DNA from: Anaerolineales bacterium
GTDB lineage: Bacteria > Chloroflexota > Anaerolineae > Anaerolineales > UBA11579
NCBI GenBank assembly: GCA_019637755.1
Contig: JAHBVC010000001.1
Location: 124,001 to 188,000 of the forward strand
DNA: 64,000 bases
Direction: 5' to 3'
Shown here piece after piece: positions 51,602-59,906 of the stretch; within the stretch, counting starts at the first letter, position 1, and each line of letters begins with the position of its first letter. The position numbers and the translations under genes were made by a program. The notes below the pieces were generated by a model. It did no database searches. It was not told the origin of the DNA and saw only the letters and a program-made list of their open reading frames with translations.

Positions 51602-51741
51602 ACGAAACCTCTGCAAAGTGTTTTGTAAAATGCTAGCCTTCAAAAAACGTGTTGCGTGCACCACAATCTAGCCAGGAAAGCACGGAAATATCTGTGTCAG
51701 GGCCACTTTTCTGGCGCATCCTTAGGGGATTATATTATTTG

Positions 51742-51759
51742 CGATAATAATACTTATCG
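51742..51759. promoter_or_regulatory. Candidate operator palindrome
   Basis: CGATAA-TAATAC-TTATCG, perfect 6-bp arms in an A/T-rich stretch, next to TATTAT/ATAATA. The shape recalls Fur-family operators but the match is partial. It lies between the recombinase and the 41-aa gene. Confidence 0.3.
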
Positions 51760-51875
51760 AAATCATAAGCGGGAAGGGAGCAATTGTCAAGTCCCCTACT
51801 GCTGACTACTTCTGCACGGATGAGCCATAAATCGTTAGCTTAGGCCGACTATATAAAAAAATGGCACGAGTTTTT

Positions 51876-51881
51876 TATAAT
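51876..51881 (+). promoter_or_regulatory. -10 box upstream of the 41-aa gene
   Basis: TATAAT, 40 nt before the ATG at 51922. No -35 match at 17 nt. The remainder of 51602-51921 holds no gene. Confidence 0.45.
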
Positions 51882-51921
51882 TGTCATGCGCTGCCCCACT
51901 GAACCAACTTGGAGAGAGAGA

Positions 51922-52047
51922 ATGAAAGAGCTAAAGCAAATTTTGGTGATCGCCGCTGGCACCTGCTTAGGGCAAACTCTATTTGTCCTGCTGGCTTGGC
52001 TGGCAATATCGCTGCTCGGCCTGAGCCTGTCTTCACTTTTCCGCTAG
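51922..52047 (+). CDS. Small single-TM protein (41 aa)
   Basis: ATG at 51922 to TAG at 52045-52047. It starts MKELKQ (basic N-terminus), continues with about 30 hydrophobic residues with one Cys, and ends LSSLFR. A strong GGAGAGAGAG ribosome site lies directly upstream and TATAAT 40 nt upstream. Codon use looks normal. The overlapping longer frame at 51909 is in another phase and not protein-like. Function unknown; it precedes the TSUP gene. Confidence 0.6.
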   Translation: MKELKQILVIAAGTCLGQTLFVLLAWLAISLLGLSLSSLFR

Positions 52048-52069
52048 CTGTTTCGCACACGCGTGGGCA

Positions 52070-52075
52070 TATAAT
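52070..52075 (+). promoter_or_regulatory. -10 box of the TSUP gene (leaderless)
   Basis: TATAAT, 8 nt before ATG 52084, with no Shine-Dalgarno. Confidence 0.55.
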
Positions 52076-52083
52076 CTTCGCTC

Positions 52084-52890
52084 ATGATCCTTTTAGCAAA
52101 GTACTTACTGCTACTGCTCACCGGCATCGCCGCCGGAGTTATCAATACGCTGGCGGGGAGCGGCTCATTGCTCACCCTGCCGGCACTGATATTTCTCGGC
52201 CTGCCCGCCAATGTAGCCAATGGCACCAACCGGGTGGGGGTGGTGCTGCAGAACCTGGTGGCTGGCATCAGCTTCCAGCGCAGCGGCTCGCTTGACCTAC
52301 GCGGCGCGTTGTGGCTAAGCATCCCTGGGGTGCTGGGCGCACTACTGGGCGCCCAGATTGCCGTGAACCTGGATGAGGCGCTGATGCAGCGCGTGATCGG
52401 CATAGTCATGGTGCTGATGCTGCTGGTGATGCTGCTGCGCCCCGAGCGTTGGCTGCAAGGTACTCTGCAAAGCCTGCCGGCGCACGGCTTCTCGTTATGG
52501 CAAGCCCTCAGCCTGTTTGTCATCGGCATCTACGGCGGCTTCATCCAAGCCGGGGTTGGCATATTTCTGCTGGCGGCCCTGGTGCTCTCGGTGGGCTACG
52601 ACCTGGTGCGCGCCAACGCGGTGAAGATCGTGGTGATCTTAGCCTTCACCCTGGTATCGCTAGTGGTGTTTGCCCACAACGCCCAGGTGGAGTGGACCGC
52701 GGGCTTGGTGCTGGGCGCGGGCAGCATGCTAGGGGCGCGCTGGGGCGCCCGCATGGCAGCAGCCAAAGGCGCCGCCTGGGTGCGCTGGGTGGTGCTGGCC
52801 ACGGTGGCCCTTTCGGCCGCGTACCTGCTCTTGCCGCTGGGCAGTATCGCCGCCTGGATTGCCGGCCTGTTCGCCAGCGCAGCCAGTTAG
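52084..52890 (+). CDS. TSUP (TauE/SafE) family sulfite/organosulfur exporter-like permease
   Basis: A 268-residue membrane protein with eight TM segments and the internal duplication of TSUP proteins: GIAAGVINTLAGSGSLLTLP in repeat one and GIYGGFIQAGVGIFLLAAL in repeat two, plus NVANGTNRVGVVLQN. Members export sulfite, sulfoacetate or other anions; substrate undetermined. TerC follows 24 nt downstream but has its own -10 box. Confidence 0.9.
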   Translation: MILLAKYLLLLLTGIAAGVINTLAGSGSLLTLPALIFLGLPANVANGTNRVGVVLQNLVAGISFQRSGSLDLRGALWLSIPGVLGALLGAQIAVNLDEALMQRVIGIVMVLMLLVMLLRPERWLQGTLQSLPAHGFSLWQALSLFVIGIYGGFIQAGVGIFLLAALVLSVGYDLVRANAVKIVVILAFTLVSLVVFAHNAQVEWTAGLVLGAGSMLGARWGARMAAAKGAAWVRWVVLATVALSAAYLLLPLGSIAAWIAGLFASAAS

Positions 52891-52899
52891 CTTTGGCCT

Positions 52900-52905
52900 T
52901 ATAAT
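52900..52905 (+). promoter_or_regulatory. -10 box of the terC-like gene (leaderless)
   Basis: TATAAT, 9 nt before ATG 52915, with no Shine-Dalgarno. Confidence 0.5.
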
Positions 52906-52914
52906 TTTTCGACT

Positions 52915-53685
52915 ATGGAATGGCTAACAACTCCCGAAGCCTGGGTAGCCTTGCTGACGCTCACCGTCCTTGAAATTGTGCTCGGCATTGACAACCTGGT
53001 CTTCATCACGATTCTGGCAACAAAACTCCCCAAAGAGCAGCAGCTCAACGCAGAGCGCCTGGGCCTTGGCCTGGCGATGTTCATGCGCATCGGCCTGTTG
53101 CTCTCCATCTCTTGGATCATCGGGCTCACCGCGCCGCTGTTCACGATTGCCGGCTTCACCATCTCGGGCCGCGATCTGATCCTGCTGGTTGGCGGTCTAT
53201 TCCTCATCGCCAAGAGCACCTTTGAGATCCATGACAAACTCGAAGGCGAAGAGGAGCATCACACCGCGGGCGGCCGCAGCAAGGTCAGCTTCTCCAGCGT
53301 GGTCTTGCAGATCGTCTTGCTGGACGCGGTATTTTCCATCGATTCAGTCATCACGGCAGTAGGCCTGGCCGAATCAGTCTATGTAATGATCACCGCGGTG
53401 GTGATTGCGGTGATCGTGATGGCGCTGACCGTGGGCTTCATCAGTGACTTTGTGCAAGAGCACCCCACGATCAAGATCCTGGCGCTGTCCTTCCTGATCC
53501 TGATCGGCTTCTCCCTGTTGGTTGAAGGGTTGCACCAACACATTCCGAAGGGCTACATCTACTTCGCCATGGGCTTCTCGATCTTCGTGGAGTTCCTCAA
53601 CCTGCGCCTGCGTTCACGCAAGGAGGCACCGGTTAAGTTGCGTGCTACCCCTAAGGCTGCGCGCAAGAAGAAATCTGCTGCCTGA
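52915..53685 (+). CDS. TerC family membrane protein
   Basis: A 256-residue protein with seven TM segments and the TerC signatures LEIVLGIDNLVFITILATKL near residue 18 and QIVLLDAVFSIDSVITAVGL near residue 133, whose Asp residues line a metal path. TerC proteins have been linked to manganese export and metalation of exported enzymes, and earlier to tellurite resistance. The C-terminus is basic. The stop overlaps the next start (TGATG). Confidence 0.93.
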   Translation: MEWLTTPEAWVALLTLTVLEIVLGIDNLVFITILATKLPKEQQLNAERLGLGLAMFMRIGLLLSISWIIGLTAPLFTIAGFTISGRDLILLVGGLFLIAKSTFEIHDKLEGEEEHHTAGGRSKVSFSSVVLQIVLLDAVFSIDSVITAVGLAESVYVMITAVVIAVIVMALTVGFISDFVQEHPTIKILALSFLILIGFSLLVEGLHQHIPKGYIYFAMGFSIFVEFLNLRLRSRKEAPVKLRATPKAARKKKSAA

Positions 53686-54374
53686 TGTGGAAATCGATCA
53701 AGTTTCATTTTGTTCGCAGCATCATCGTGTCGGCGCTGCGTTTGCTGACCAAAACTCAGCTTCAGAATCTCGATCGCATTAACCAGAGCGAAGGCGGCAA
53801 GGCGATTGTGGCTGCCAATCACCTGGGCATGCTGGACGCGGCCTACGCCTTCCGCATGGTCAAGCGTACCGACCTGATCATGGTGGTGGCCGAGAAGTAT
53901 CGCAAGTACGGCTTCTTCCGCTGGCTGGTCAAGACGCTCAATCTGCTGTGGCTCGAGCGTTTCGAAGCTGATTTTGGCACGCTGAAAGAGACGCTGCGCC
54001 GGCTCGAACGCGGCGGCATTCTCTTCATCGCGCCTGAGGGTACACGCAGCAAGACGGAGGCATTGCAGCAAGCCAAGCCTGGCGTGGCTTACCTGGCCGC
54101 TAAGAGCGGCGCCCCGGTGATCCCCGTAGCGCTTTGGGGCACGGAGGACCGCGTGGTGGGCGAAAATATCAAGGCCTTCAAACGCTCACAGATTGTGTTA
54201 AGCGTGGGCAAGCCCTTCATCCTGCCGCCCCTCCCCAAAGAGAACCGCGCTCAGTTCCTTGAAGCACAAACCAATGAGATCATGGCGCAAATTGCTGCCC
54301 TGCTACCCGAGAAATACCGTGGTGTTTACGCAAACTCGCCGCGGGTAGCTGAGCTACTTAAAGAAATTGCTTAG
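53685..54374 (+). CDS. 1-acyl-sn-glycerol-3-phosphate acyltransferase (PlsC-like)
   Basis: A 229-residue acyltransferase: the HX4D catalytic motif in AANHLGMLDAAYAFR near residue 45, ERFEADFGTLKETLRRLERG, and the glycerol-3-phosphate-binding block FIAPEGTRSKTEALQQAKPG followed by VIPVALWGT. It makes phosphatidic acid or acylates a related glycerolipid at the membrane. Its ATG overlaps the terC stop. Confidence 0.88.
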   Translation: MWKSIKFHFVRSIIVSALRLLTKTQLQNLDRINQSEGGKAIVAANHLGMLDAAYAFRMVKRTDLIMVVAEKYRKYGFFRWLVKTLNLLWLERFEADFGTLKETLRRLERGGILFIAPEGTRSKTEALQQAKPGVAYLAAKSGAPVIPVALWGTEDRVVGENIKAFKRSQIVLSVGKPFILPPLPKENRAQFLEAQTNEIMAQIAALLPEKYRGVYANSPRVAELLKEIA

Positions 54375-54435
54375 CTTTTTCGCCTATTGGCGGATTTGGC
54401 TATGCGCATTAAGGTTATGTCAAGGAGTTGTTTGA

Positions 54436-54882
54436 ATGAATGTCACTGGTTCCACAACCATTGCTGCTCCGCAAAAAAAAGTATTCCAATACCTCACCAA
54501 CCCTGAGTTTGTATCTAAGTGTGCCCCTGGCCTTGAAAAGCTCGAAGTCATTGAGGAAGGCAAGAAGTTCAAGGGCACGGTTTCTGTGGGCTTGGGCAAC
54601 CTAAAAGTGCGCTTTAGCGGCGATCTCGAATTCACCGAGATCGTTGCCCCCAACAAGGCCACGCTAAAAGCACATGGCGCCGCCCCCGGCAGCGCGGTGG
54701 ATGCCACGGCCACCATGCTACTGAGCGATGCGGGCGATGGCGTGACCAAGCTAGATTGGAGCGCAGACATCAGCGTTTTGGGTACCATTGCTGCCCTGGC
54801 TTCACGCATGATGGGCAGTGTGACCCAAAAGCTGAGCGGCGAGTTCTTCGACTGCGCCAAGAAGCAAATCGAAGCCAGCTAA
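54436..54882 (+). CDS. coxG: CoxG-type SRPBCC protein
   Basis: A 148-residue START/SRPBCC-fold protein of the carbon monoxide dehydrogenase subunit G family: VFQYLTNPEFVSKCAPGLEK, VRFSGDLEFTEIVAPNKATL, SAVDATATMLLSDAGDGVTK, LASRMMGSVTQKLSGEFF. CoxG helps attach or mature molybdenum hydroxylases at the membrane. AAGGAG lies 9 nt before the ATG. XdhC follows 12 nt later. It lacks the long C-terminal anchor of some CoxG proteins. Confidence 0.88.
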   Translation: MNVTGSTTIAAPQKKVFQYLTNPEFVSKCAPGLEKLEVIEEGKKFKGTVSVGLGNLKVRFSGDLEFTEIVAPNKATLKAHGAAPGSAVDATATMLLSDAGDGVTKLDWSADISVLGTIAALASRMMGSVTQKLSGEFFDCAKKQIEAS

Positions 54883-54894
54883 ACGGAGACACCT

Positions 54895-55893
54895 GTGCGC
54901 GAACTTCTGCCGGACCTTGAGCACTGGCTTGCCAAGGGCGAGCGGGTGGCGCTGTGCACCGTGATCTCTACGTGGGGCTCGGCGCCGCGCCAAGCGGGCG
55001 CAGTGATGGCCGTAAGCGAAAGCGGCGGCCTGGTCGGCTCAGTAAGCGGCGGCTGTGTTGAAGGCGCGGTACTCACCGCATCCAAACAAATCATCCAATC
55101 TGGAAAACCTGAGCTGCTGCACTTTGGCGTGCAGGATGACACCGCCTGGGAAGTGGGCCTGGCCTGCGGCGGCGAGATTGACGTCTTTGTGCAGCCGCTG
55201 GATTCTGCGTTGTTTGCTGAACTATTGCCACGGCTGAAGGCTGACCAGGCCATGACGCTCAGCACGGTCATCTCCGGGCCGAATGCGGGTGGCCAGACGC
55301 TTGTGGACGATAGCGGCGCGGTATTGGCAGAGCACGGGATGGCACCCCACCCACAGACTGCGCGGGTGGCCGCACTAAGCTCCAGTGCAGACGGAGATGT
55401 GTTCCACAACCCGCTAGCTGCCTCCCCCACTTTGCTCATCATCGGCGCCTCGCATGTCACCGCGGCGTTGGTCAATATTGCTCATTTGATGGAATTCCGC
55501 GCCATTGTGATCGACCCGCGCAAAGCCTTCATGACTGAAGAGCGTTTTGCGCATGCCCACAAGCTGGTAGCGGTGTGGCCGCAGGCCGCCTTTGAGGAGC
55601 TGGGCATTACCAGCACAACGGCCATCGCCTGCTTGAGCCACGACCCCAAGATCGATGAGCCCGCCTTGATACAAGCGTTGCGCAGCCCGGCATTCTATGT
55701 GGGCGCGTTGGGCAGCCGCCGCGTGCAGGTACAACGCCGCGAGCGCCTGCTGGCAGCGGGCTTGACTGAACAAGAACTGGAACGCCTGCACGCTCCGATC
55801 GGGCTTGCCATTGGCGCCAAGACGCCAGAAGAGATTGCGCTCTCGATAATGGGAGAGATTATTAGGGAGTATAGGACTGACAGTACAAAGTAA
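54895..55893 (+). CDS. xdhC: XdhC/CoxF family molybdenum-cofactor maturation protein
   Basis: A 332-residue protein. The N-terminal XdhC domain has STWGSAPRQAGAVMAVSESG and GSVSGGCVEGAVLTA (conserved Cys). The C-terminal Rossmann domain has LIIGASHVTAALVNIAH and FYVGALGSRRVQVQRRERLL. XdhC binds, sulfurates and inserts the molybdenum cofactor into xanthine dehydrogenase-type enzymes. The start is GTG with GGAGA upstream. It supports the CoxMSL genes downstream. Confidence 0.92.
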   Translation: MRELLPDLEHWLAKGERVALCTVISTWGSAPRQAGAVMAVSESGGLVGSVSGGCVEGAVLTASKQIIQSGKPELLHFGVQDDTAWEVGLACGGEIDVFVQPLDSALFAELLPRLKADQAMTLSTVISGPNAGGQTLVDDSGAVLAEHGMAPHPQTARVAALSSSADGDVFHNPLAASPTLLIIGASHVTAALVNIAHLMEFRAIVIDPRKAFMTEERFAHAHKLVAVWPQAAFEELGITSTTAIACLSHDPKIDEPALIQALRSPAFYVGALGSRRVQVQRRERLLAAGLTEQELERLHAPIGLAIGAKTPEEIALSIMGEIIREYRTDSTK

Positions 55894-55960
55894 TCAGTAA
55901 TCAGGATAGCAGATTGAATGCAGCTTGCGCTCCTGCTCACCAATCACTAATCCCTGCTCA
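55894..55960. repeat. AGTAATC-type degenerate repeat (copy 8)
   Basis: AGTAATCAGTAATCAGG ... CACCAATCACTAATCCC ... CTCACTAGTCTCC, an inverted pair of 7-nt arrays between the convergent xdhC and thiolase genes. Confidence 0.5.
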
Positions 55961-57109
55961 CTAGTCTCCACTTCCCAAAATATGCGTAGCCACCGTGGAG
56001 GCTACGCCACCAATCGATTGCATCATGCCCACCTTGGCTTTGCGCACTTGGTTCTTGCCGGCCTGCCCGGTAAGCTGCAGGAATAGTTCACAGGTTTGAT
56101 ACAGCGCAGAGGCGCCCACCGGATGGCCGCGGGCTTTCAGGCCGCCAAAAGTGGTGATGGGCAAGGTGCCCTTCAGGCCAATCTTATTCTCGTGAGCAAA
56201 CTTCCAGCCGCGGCCGGGGGCAGCAAAGCCCGTCGCTTCTAGCTGCAAGGCTGACATGATGGTGAAGGCATCATGCACTTCGAAGACGTTGATGTCTTCC
56301 TGGGTCAGCCCTGCCATGCCGTAAGCCTTCTTGGCGGATATCTCGGCGGCGCGCAGTTGCAGCGGGCTGGGACGATCCTCCAGGCGAAAATAATCTGTAG
56401 CGATGGCTGACCCCAGGATGCGCACAGAGCGCTTGGCATATTCAGCCGCCTGCTCGGTTGGCACCAGCACCACCGCTGCCGCCCCATCGCAGATAGGCGC
56501 GCTATCGTATAAGCGCAGCGGCGGGTAGATCACACGCGAGCCACGCACCTGCGCGGCGGAGACCGTCTTGCGGAACATGGCGTAGGGATTGGTCTTTGAA
56601 TTCTTATGGGCATTGACAGAAAAATTAGTGAAGCCGCCACGCGGCACCTTGTTGCGCTCCATATACATACGCATCAACTCAGCGTTGCGGTTGATCATAT
56701 TTGCGCCCAGCGGCACTTCTAGCTTGGCATCCAGCGCTTTGGCCAGGGCCGGTACAGCGCTGCTATCGCTCATTTTCTCAGCGCCAACGGCCACGGCCGC
56801 ATCCACCTCGCCGCTGGCTACGGCTAGATAAGCTACGCGCAGCGCGGCGGCCCCGCCTGCGGTGGCAGCGCCCACACGCATGGCTTCGATGCCGTGCAAG
56901 CCAGCCTCATCAGCAAAGAGTGCGCCCAGGTGCTTCTGGTTCTGCAACTCATCGGCCAGCATGTTGCCAACATACAAGGCCTGGATGCGCGCCACTCCGG
57001 CGTTGTTCATCGCCTCACGGATGACCGTGGCGGCCATATGGCTGAGCGAATCGGGGTTGGCCTTCACCACCGGCAGTTGAGCAATAGCGACGATACTTAC
57101 GGGTCTCAT
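55961..57109 (-). CDS. Thiolase-superfamily protein lacking the nucleophilic Cys
   Basis: A 382-residue protein of the SCP2-thiolase/archaeal thiolase branch: YVGNMLADELQNQKHLGALF, GAEKMSD, FEVHDAFTIMSALQLEATGF, GGLKARGHPVGASALYQ (catalytic His) and QSIGGVASTVATHI. At the usual EAACASGG position it reads VGAATAGGAAALRVA, with Thr for the active-site Cys, confirmed from the codons (GCC ACC GCA). It may be non-catalytic or work with a partner. ATG 57109 is chosen because the family begins there; the 152 upstream residues overlap the divergent coxM gene. Confidence 0.8.
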   Translation of the reverse strand: MRPVSIVAIAQLPVVKANPDSLSHMAATVIREAMNNAGVARIQALYVGNMLADELQNQKHLGALFADEAGLHGIEAMRVGAATAGGAAALRVAYLAVASGEVDAAVAVGAEKMSDSSAVPALAKALDAKLEVPLGANMINRNAELMRMYMERNKVPRGGFTNFSVNAHKNSKTNPYAMFRKTVSAAQVRGSRVIYPPLRLYDSAPICDGAAAVVLVPTEQAAEYAKRSVRILGSAIATDYFRLEDRPSPLQLRAAEISAKKAYGMAGLTQEDINVFEVHDAFTIMSALQLEATGFAAPGRGWKFAHENKIGLKGTLPITTFGGLKARGHPVGASALYQTCELFLQLTGQAGKNQVRKAKVGMMQSIGGVASTVATHILGSGD

Positions 57110-57256
57110 GGTGAGCCCATGATGACAAAGATTAGGCAATACAGCAAGGGACAAACGTACCTTGGCAGGCTGTGACGATAGAGAAGTTTTGCAGTTTGTA
57201 GTACGATTAAAGTTCCACTCGTATCCAAACTTTTTTGAGAATGGTGAAAGAAACGC

Positions 57257-58132
57257 ATGAAACCGGCTCCGTTTGAGTACCATGCACCCACCTCTCTGGA
57301 CGCGGCGCTTGCACTCAAAGCCGAGCACGGAGACGAGGGGAAGCCGCTGGCGGGCGGGCAGAGCCTGATTCCCGCCATGAACTTCCGTGTGGCCCAGCCC
57401 ACCCTGTTGATCGACCTTAATCACATTCCCGAGTTGCGCCATATCAGCAAGCCCAACGGCGCGGTGCATGTAGGCAGCATGACGCTGCAATCCACGGCCG
57501 AGCGCGATGGGCTGATTGCTGAACATGTGCCTCTGCTGCATGAAGCCATTCCCAACATTGCCCATCCGCAGATCCGCAACCGTGGGACCATTGGCGGCAG
57601 CCTAGCCCACGCCGACCCTGCTTCCGAGCTGCCCGTGGTGGCCTTGGCGCTCGGCGCCAAGTTCCGGGCGCAGAGCAGCCAGGGTGAGCGCTGGATCGAA
57701 GCCAAGGACTTCTTTGCCGGCCTCTTCGCCACGGCACTGCAACCCGACGAGCTGCTTGTGGAGATCGCCTTCCCTACCAAGACGACGCGCACTGGCTACT
57801 GCTTCACGGAGGTAGCGCGCCGCCATGGTGATTACGCCATGGCCGGCCTGGCCGCCATCGTAGAGCTGGATGGGGACGACACGATTGCTGCCGCCAAGTT
57901 GGTGTACCTAAACGTTGGCGATGGCCCAGTAGACGCGTCCGGCGCGGCGGCCAGCCTGATTGGCAAACGTGCAGAGGCAGCCGCATTCAAAGAGGCTGGC
58001 CGCATTGCTAGCCAAGACGATATGCACCCCTTTGGCAATGTGCACGCCACGCCGGAATACCAGCGCCATCTTTCGGCGGTACTAACCGAGCGTGCGCTGG
58101 CCAGCGCCACCCAGCGAGCAAAGGCAGCTTAA
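57257..58132 (+). CDS. Molybdenum hydroxylase FAD-binding subunit (CoxM type)
   Basis: A 291-residue subunit. FAD-binding motifs are LAGGQSLIPAMNFRVAQP near residue 33 and TIGGSLAHADPASELPVVAL near 114. The CO_deh_flav_C domain ends the protein. It passes electrons from the 2Fe-2S subunit through FAD. Its context with CoxS and CoxL makes a xanthine-dehydrogenase/CO-dehydrogenase-like enzyme; FAD subunits do not reveal the substrate. CoxS starts 4 nt after its stop. Confidence 0.93.
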   Translation: MKPAPFEYHAPTSLDAALALKAEHGDEGKPLAGGQSLIPAMNFRVAQPTLLIDLNHIPELRHISKPNGAVHVGSMTLQSTAERDGLIAEHVPLLHEAIPNIAHPQIRNRGTIGGSLAHADPASELPVVALALGAKFRAQSSQGERWIEAKDFFAGLFATALQPDELLVEIAFPTKTTRTGYCFTEVARRHGDYAMAGLAAIVELDGDDTIAAAKLVYLNVGDGPVDASGAAASLIGKRAEAAAFKEAGRIASQDDMHPFGNVHATPEYQRHLSAVLTERALASATQRAKAA

Positions 58133-58136
58133 GCGC

Positions 58137-58625
58137 ATGACCAATACCTACCCAATTTCTGTCACCATCAATGGCAAGAGGCTCGAGAAGAACGTAGAGC
58201 CGCGCATGCTGCTGGCTGACTTCATTCGTCACGAGGCCGGGCTAACCGGTACCCACGTGGGCTGCGAACACGGGGTGTGCGGCGCGTGCACGGTGCTGTT
58301 TGACGGCAAGCCGGTGCGCAGTTGCATTATGTTGGCTGTGCAAGCCAATGGCCACGAGCTCACCACGGTAGAGGGACTGGCTGAAAGTGAAGACAAGCTG
58401 CACCCTATTCAAAATGCTTTCTGGGAAGCGCATGGTTTGCAATGTGGCTTCTGCACACCAGGCATCTTGATGACCCTGGTGCCTTTTCTGGAAGAAAACA
58501 AGAACCCCAACGAGGCTGAAGTGCGCGAAGCCATCTCTGGCAATTTGTGCCGCTGCACGGGCTATCAGCACATTGTGGATGCCACCCTGCTGGCCGCCAA
58601 GAAGCTCAACGAGGTGGCGGAGTAA
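58137..58625 (+). CDS. Molybdenum hydroxylase 2Fe-2S subunit (CoxS type)
   Basis: A 162-residue subunit. The ferredoxin-like domain has GCEHGVCGACTVLFDGKPVR followed by SC (four Cys of the plant-type cluster). The helical domain has CGFCTPGILMT and GNLCRCTGYQHIVDA (four Cys of the second cluster). It carries electrons between the molybdenum site and FAD. The stop overlaps the amidase ATG by one base, tying the amidase to the hydroxylase operon. Confidence 0.95.
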   Translation: MTNTYPISVTINGKRLEKNVEPRMLLADFIRHEAGLTGTHVGCEHGVCGACTVLFDGKPVRSCIMLAVQANGHELTTVEGLAESEDKLHPIQNAFWEAHGLQCGFCTPGILMTLVPFLEENKNPNEAEVREAISGNLCRCTGYQHIVDATLLAAKKLNEVAE

Positions 58626-59905
58626 TGGCCAAGCAAAAAGTTTCGTCGCAGGCGGTAAGCACACAGCTGAACGCGCGGCTGGATGACTTTGAAGCGCTAT
58701 TTGCCAGCCGTGAGCCGCGCGTTCACGCTTTCGTACGTGAAGAGAACCGGTTTAAACGCCTGCGCAGTGAAGCACGCCACTTGGCCAACAAGTTTGCATC
58801 TCCAGAGAAACGCCCGGCCTTGTTCGGCCTGCTGCTCGGCGTCAAGGATATTTTTCATGTAGATGGTTTTGCTACGCGAGCGGGCAGCCATCTGCCGCCG
58901 CGTGCATTGCAGGGCAAAGAGTCTGCTGCGGTGAGCGCGCTAAAAAAAGCTGGCGCGTTGGTAGCCGGCAAGACGGTGACTACTGAGTTTGCATACTTCA
59001 CCCCTGGGCCAACACGCAACCCGCACAATCCGGACCACACGCCGGGTGGCAGCAGCAGCGGCTCGGCCGCCGCGGTAGCCGCCGGCCTGGTGGACGTAGC
59101 CCTAGGTACGCAGACAATTGGCTCCGTCATTCGCCCGGCTTCGTTCTGCGGCGTGGTGGGCTATAAGCCCAGCCACGGCCGCATCTCAGCCGAGGGTGTG
59201 ATCCCCCTGGCGCGCTCGCTGGACCATGTAGGCGTGTTCGCTCAGACGGTTGAACTGGTGCACGACACCGCCACGGTTCTGCTCAACGAGTACCTGCCAG
59301 TTACGCTGGCAGACAAACCCAGCATTGCCATCCCGGCTGGTGAGTATCTAGCCCACGCATCCAAAGACATGCTCGAGCATCTGGATAGCGTGGCCGAGCG
59401 TTTACGCCAGGCAGGTTATCACGTCAAGCGCGTGCGTGCCTTGAATGATTTTGCCAGCATTGTACAACGCCACCGTCTGATCTTGGCGGCGGAAGCGGTG
59501 CAAACCCATGCGCACTGGTTTGCCCGCTACGCGCATCTCTACAGCCCCAAGCTGGCTGAGCTGGTACGCGAAGGCCTGAGCATCCGTGCTGCTGAGCTTG
59601 ACGATGCGCTCGAGGCGGCCCGCGGGCTGCGCCACGATCTGGGCGCGCTGATGAACATTCACGGCTTCCAACTGTGGCTGGCTCCTTCCGCAGTGGATGC
59701 AGCGCCCGCTGGGCTGGCCAGCACAGGCGACCCGGTGATGAACCTGCCGTGGACGCAAGCCGGCATGCCAGCCCTGGGGCTGCCGACCGGCTGGAACGCA
59801 GACGGCTTGCCGCTGGGTACGCAGCTGATTGGTGCCTATGGCGAAGACGAGCAACTGCTGGCCTGGGGCGAGGACATCGAAGCCGCCCTGGCAGAGAGCA
59901 AGTGA
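58625..59905 (+). CDS. Amidase signature family enzyme
   Basis: A 426-residue amidase. The catalytic Lys is in GVKDIFHVDGF (K74), the Ser-rich loop is HTPGGSSSGSAAAVAAG with cis-Ser around S143-S145, and the nucleophile region is GTQTIGSVIRPASFCGVVGY (S167). All three residues of the Ser-cisSer-Lys triad are present. It hydrolyses an amide or ureide bond; allophanate hydrolase, aryl amidase and N-carbamoyl substrates all fall in this family. Lying inside the molybdenum-hydroxylase operon, it probably acts on the ring-opened product. Confidence 0.9.
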   Translation: MAKQKVSSQAVSTQLNARLDDFEALFASREPRVHAFVREENRFKRLRSEARHLANKFASPEKRPALFGLLLGVKDIFHVDGFATRAGSHLPPRALQGKESAAVSALKKAGALVAGKTVTTEFAYFTPGPTRNPHNPDHTPGGSSSGSAAAVAAGLVDVALGTQTIGSVIRPASFCGVVGYKPSHGRISAEGVIPLARSLDHVGVFAQTVELVHDTATVLLNEYLPVTLADKPSIAIPAGEYLAHASKDMLEHLDSVAERLRQAGYHVKRVRALNDFASIVQRHRLILAAEAVQTHAHWFARYAHLYSPKLAELVREGLSIRAAELDDALEAARGLRHDLGALMNIHGFQLWLAPSAVDAAPAGLASTGDPVMNLPWTQAGMPALGLPTGWNADGLPLGTQLIGAYGEDEQLLAWGEDIEAALAESK

Positions 59906-59906
59906 G

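Noticed and set aside
57110-57565. N-terminal extension of the thiolase-like frame
   Set aside because: Overlaps the divergent coxM gene and its promoter; family homology begins at the ATG at 57109.
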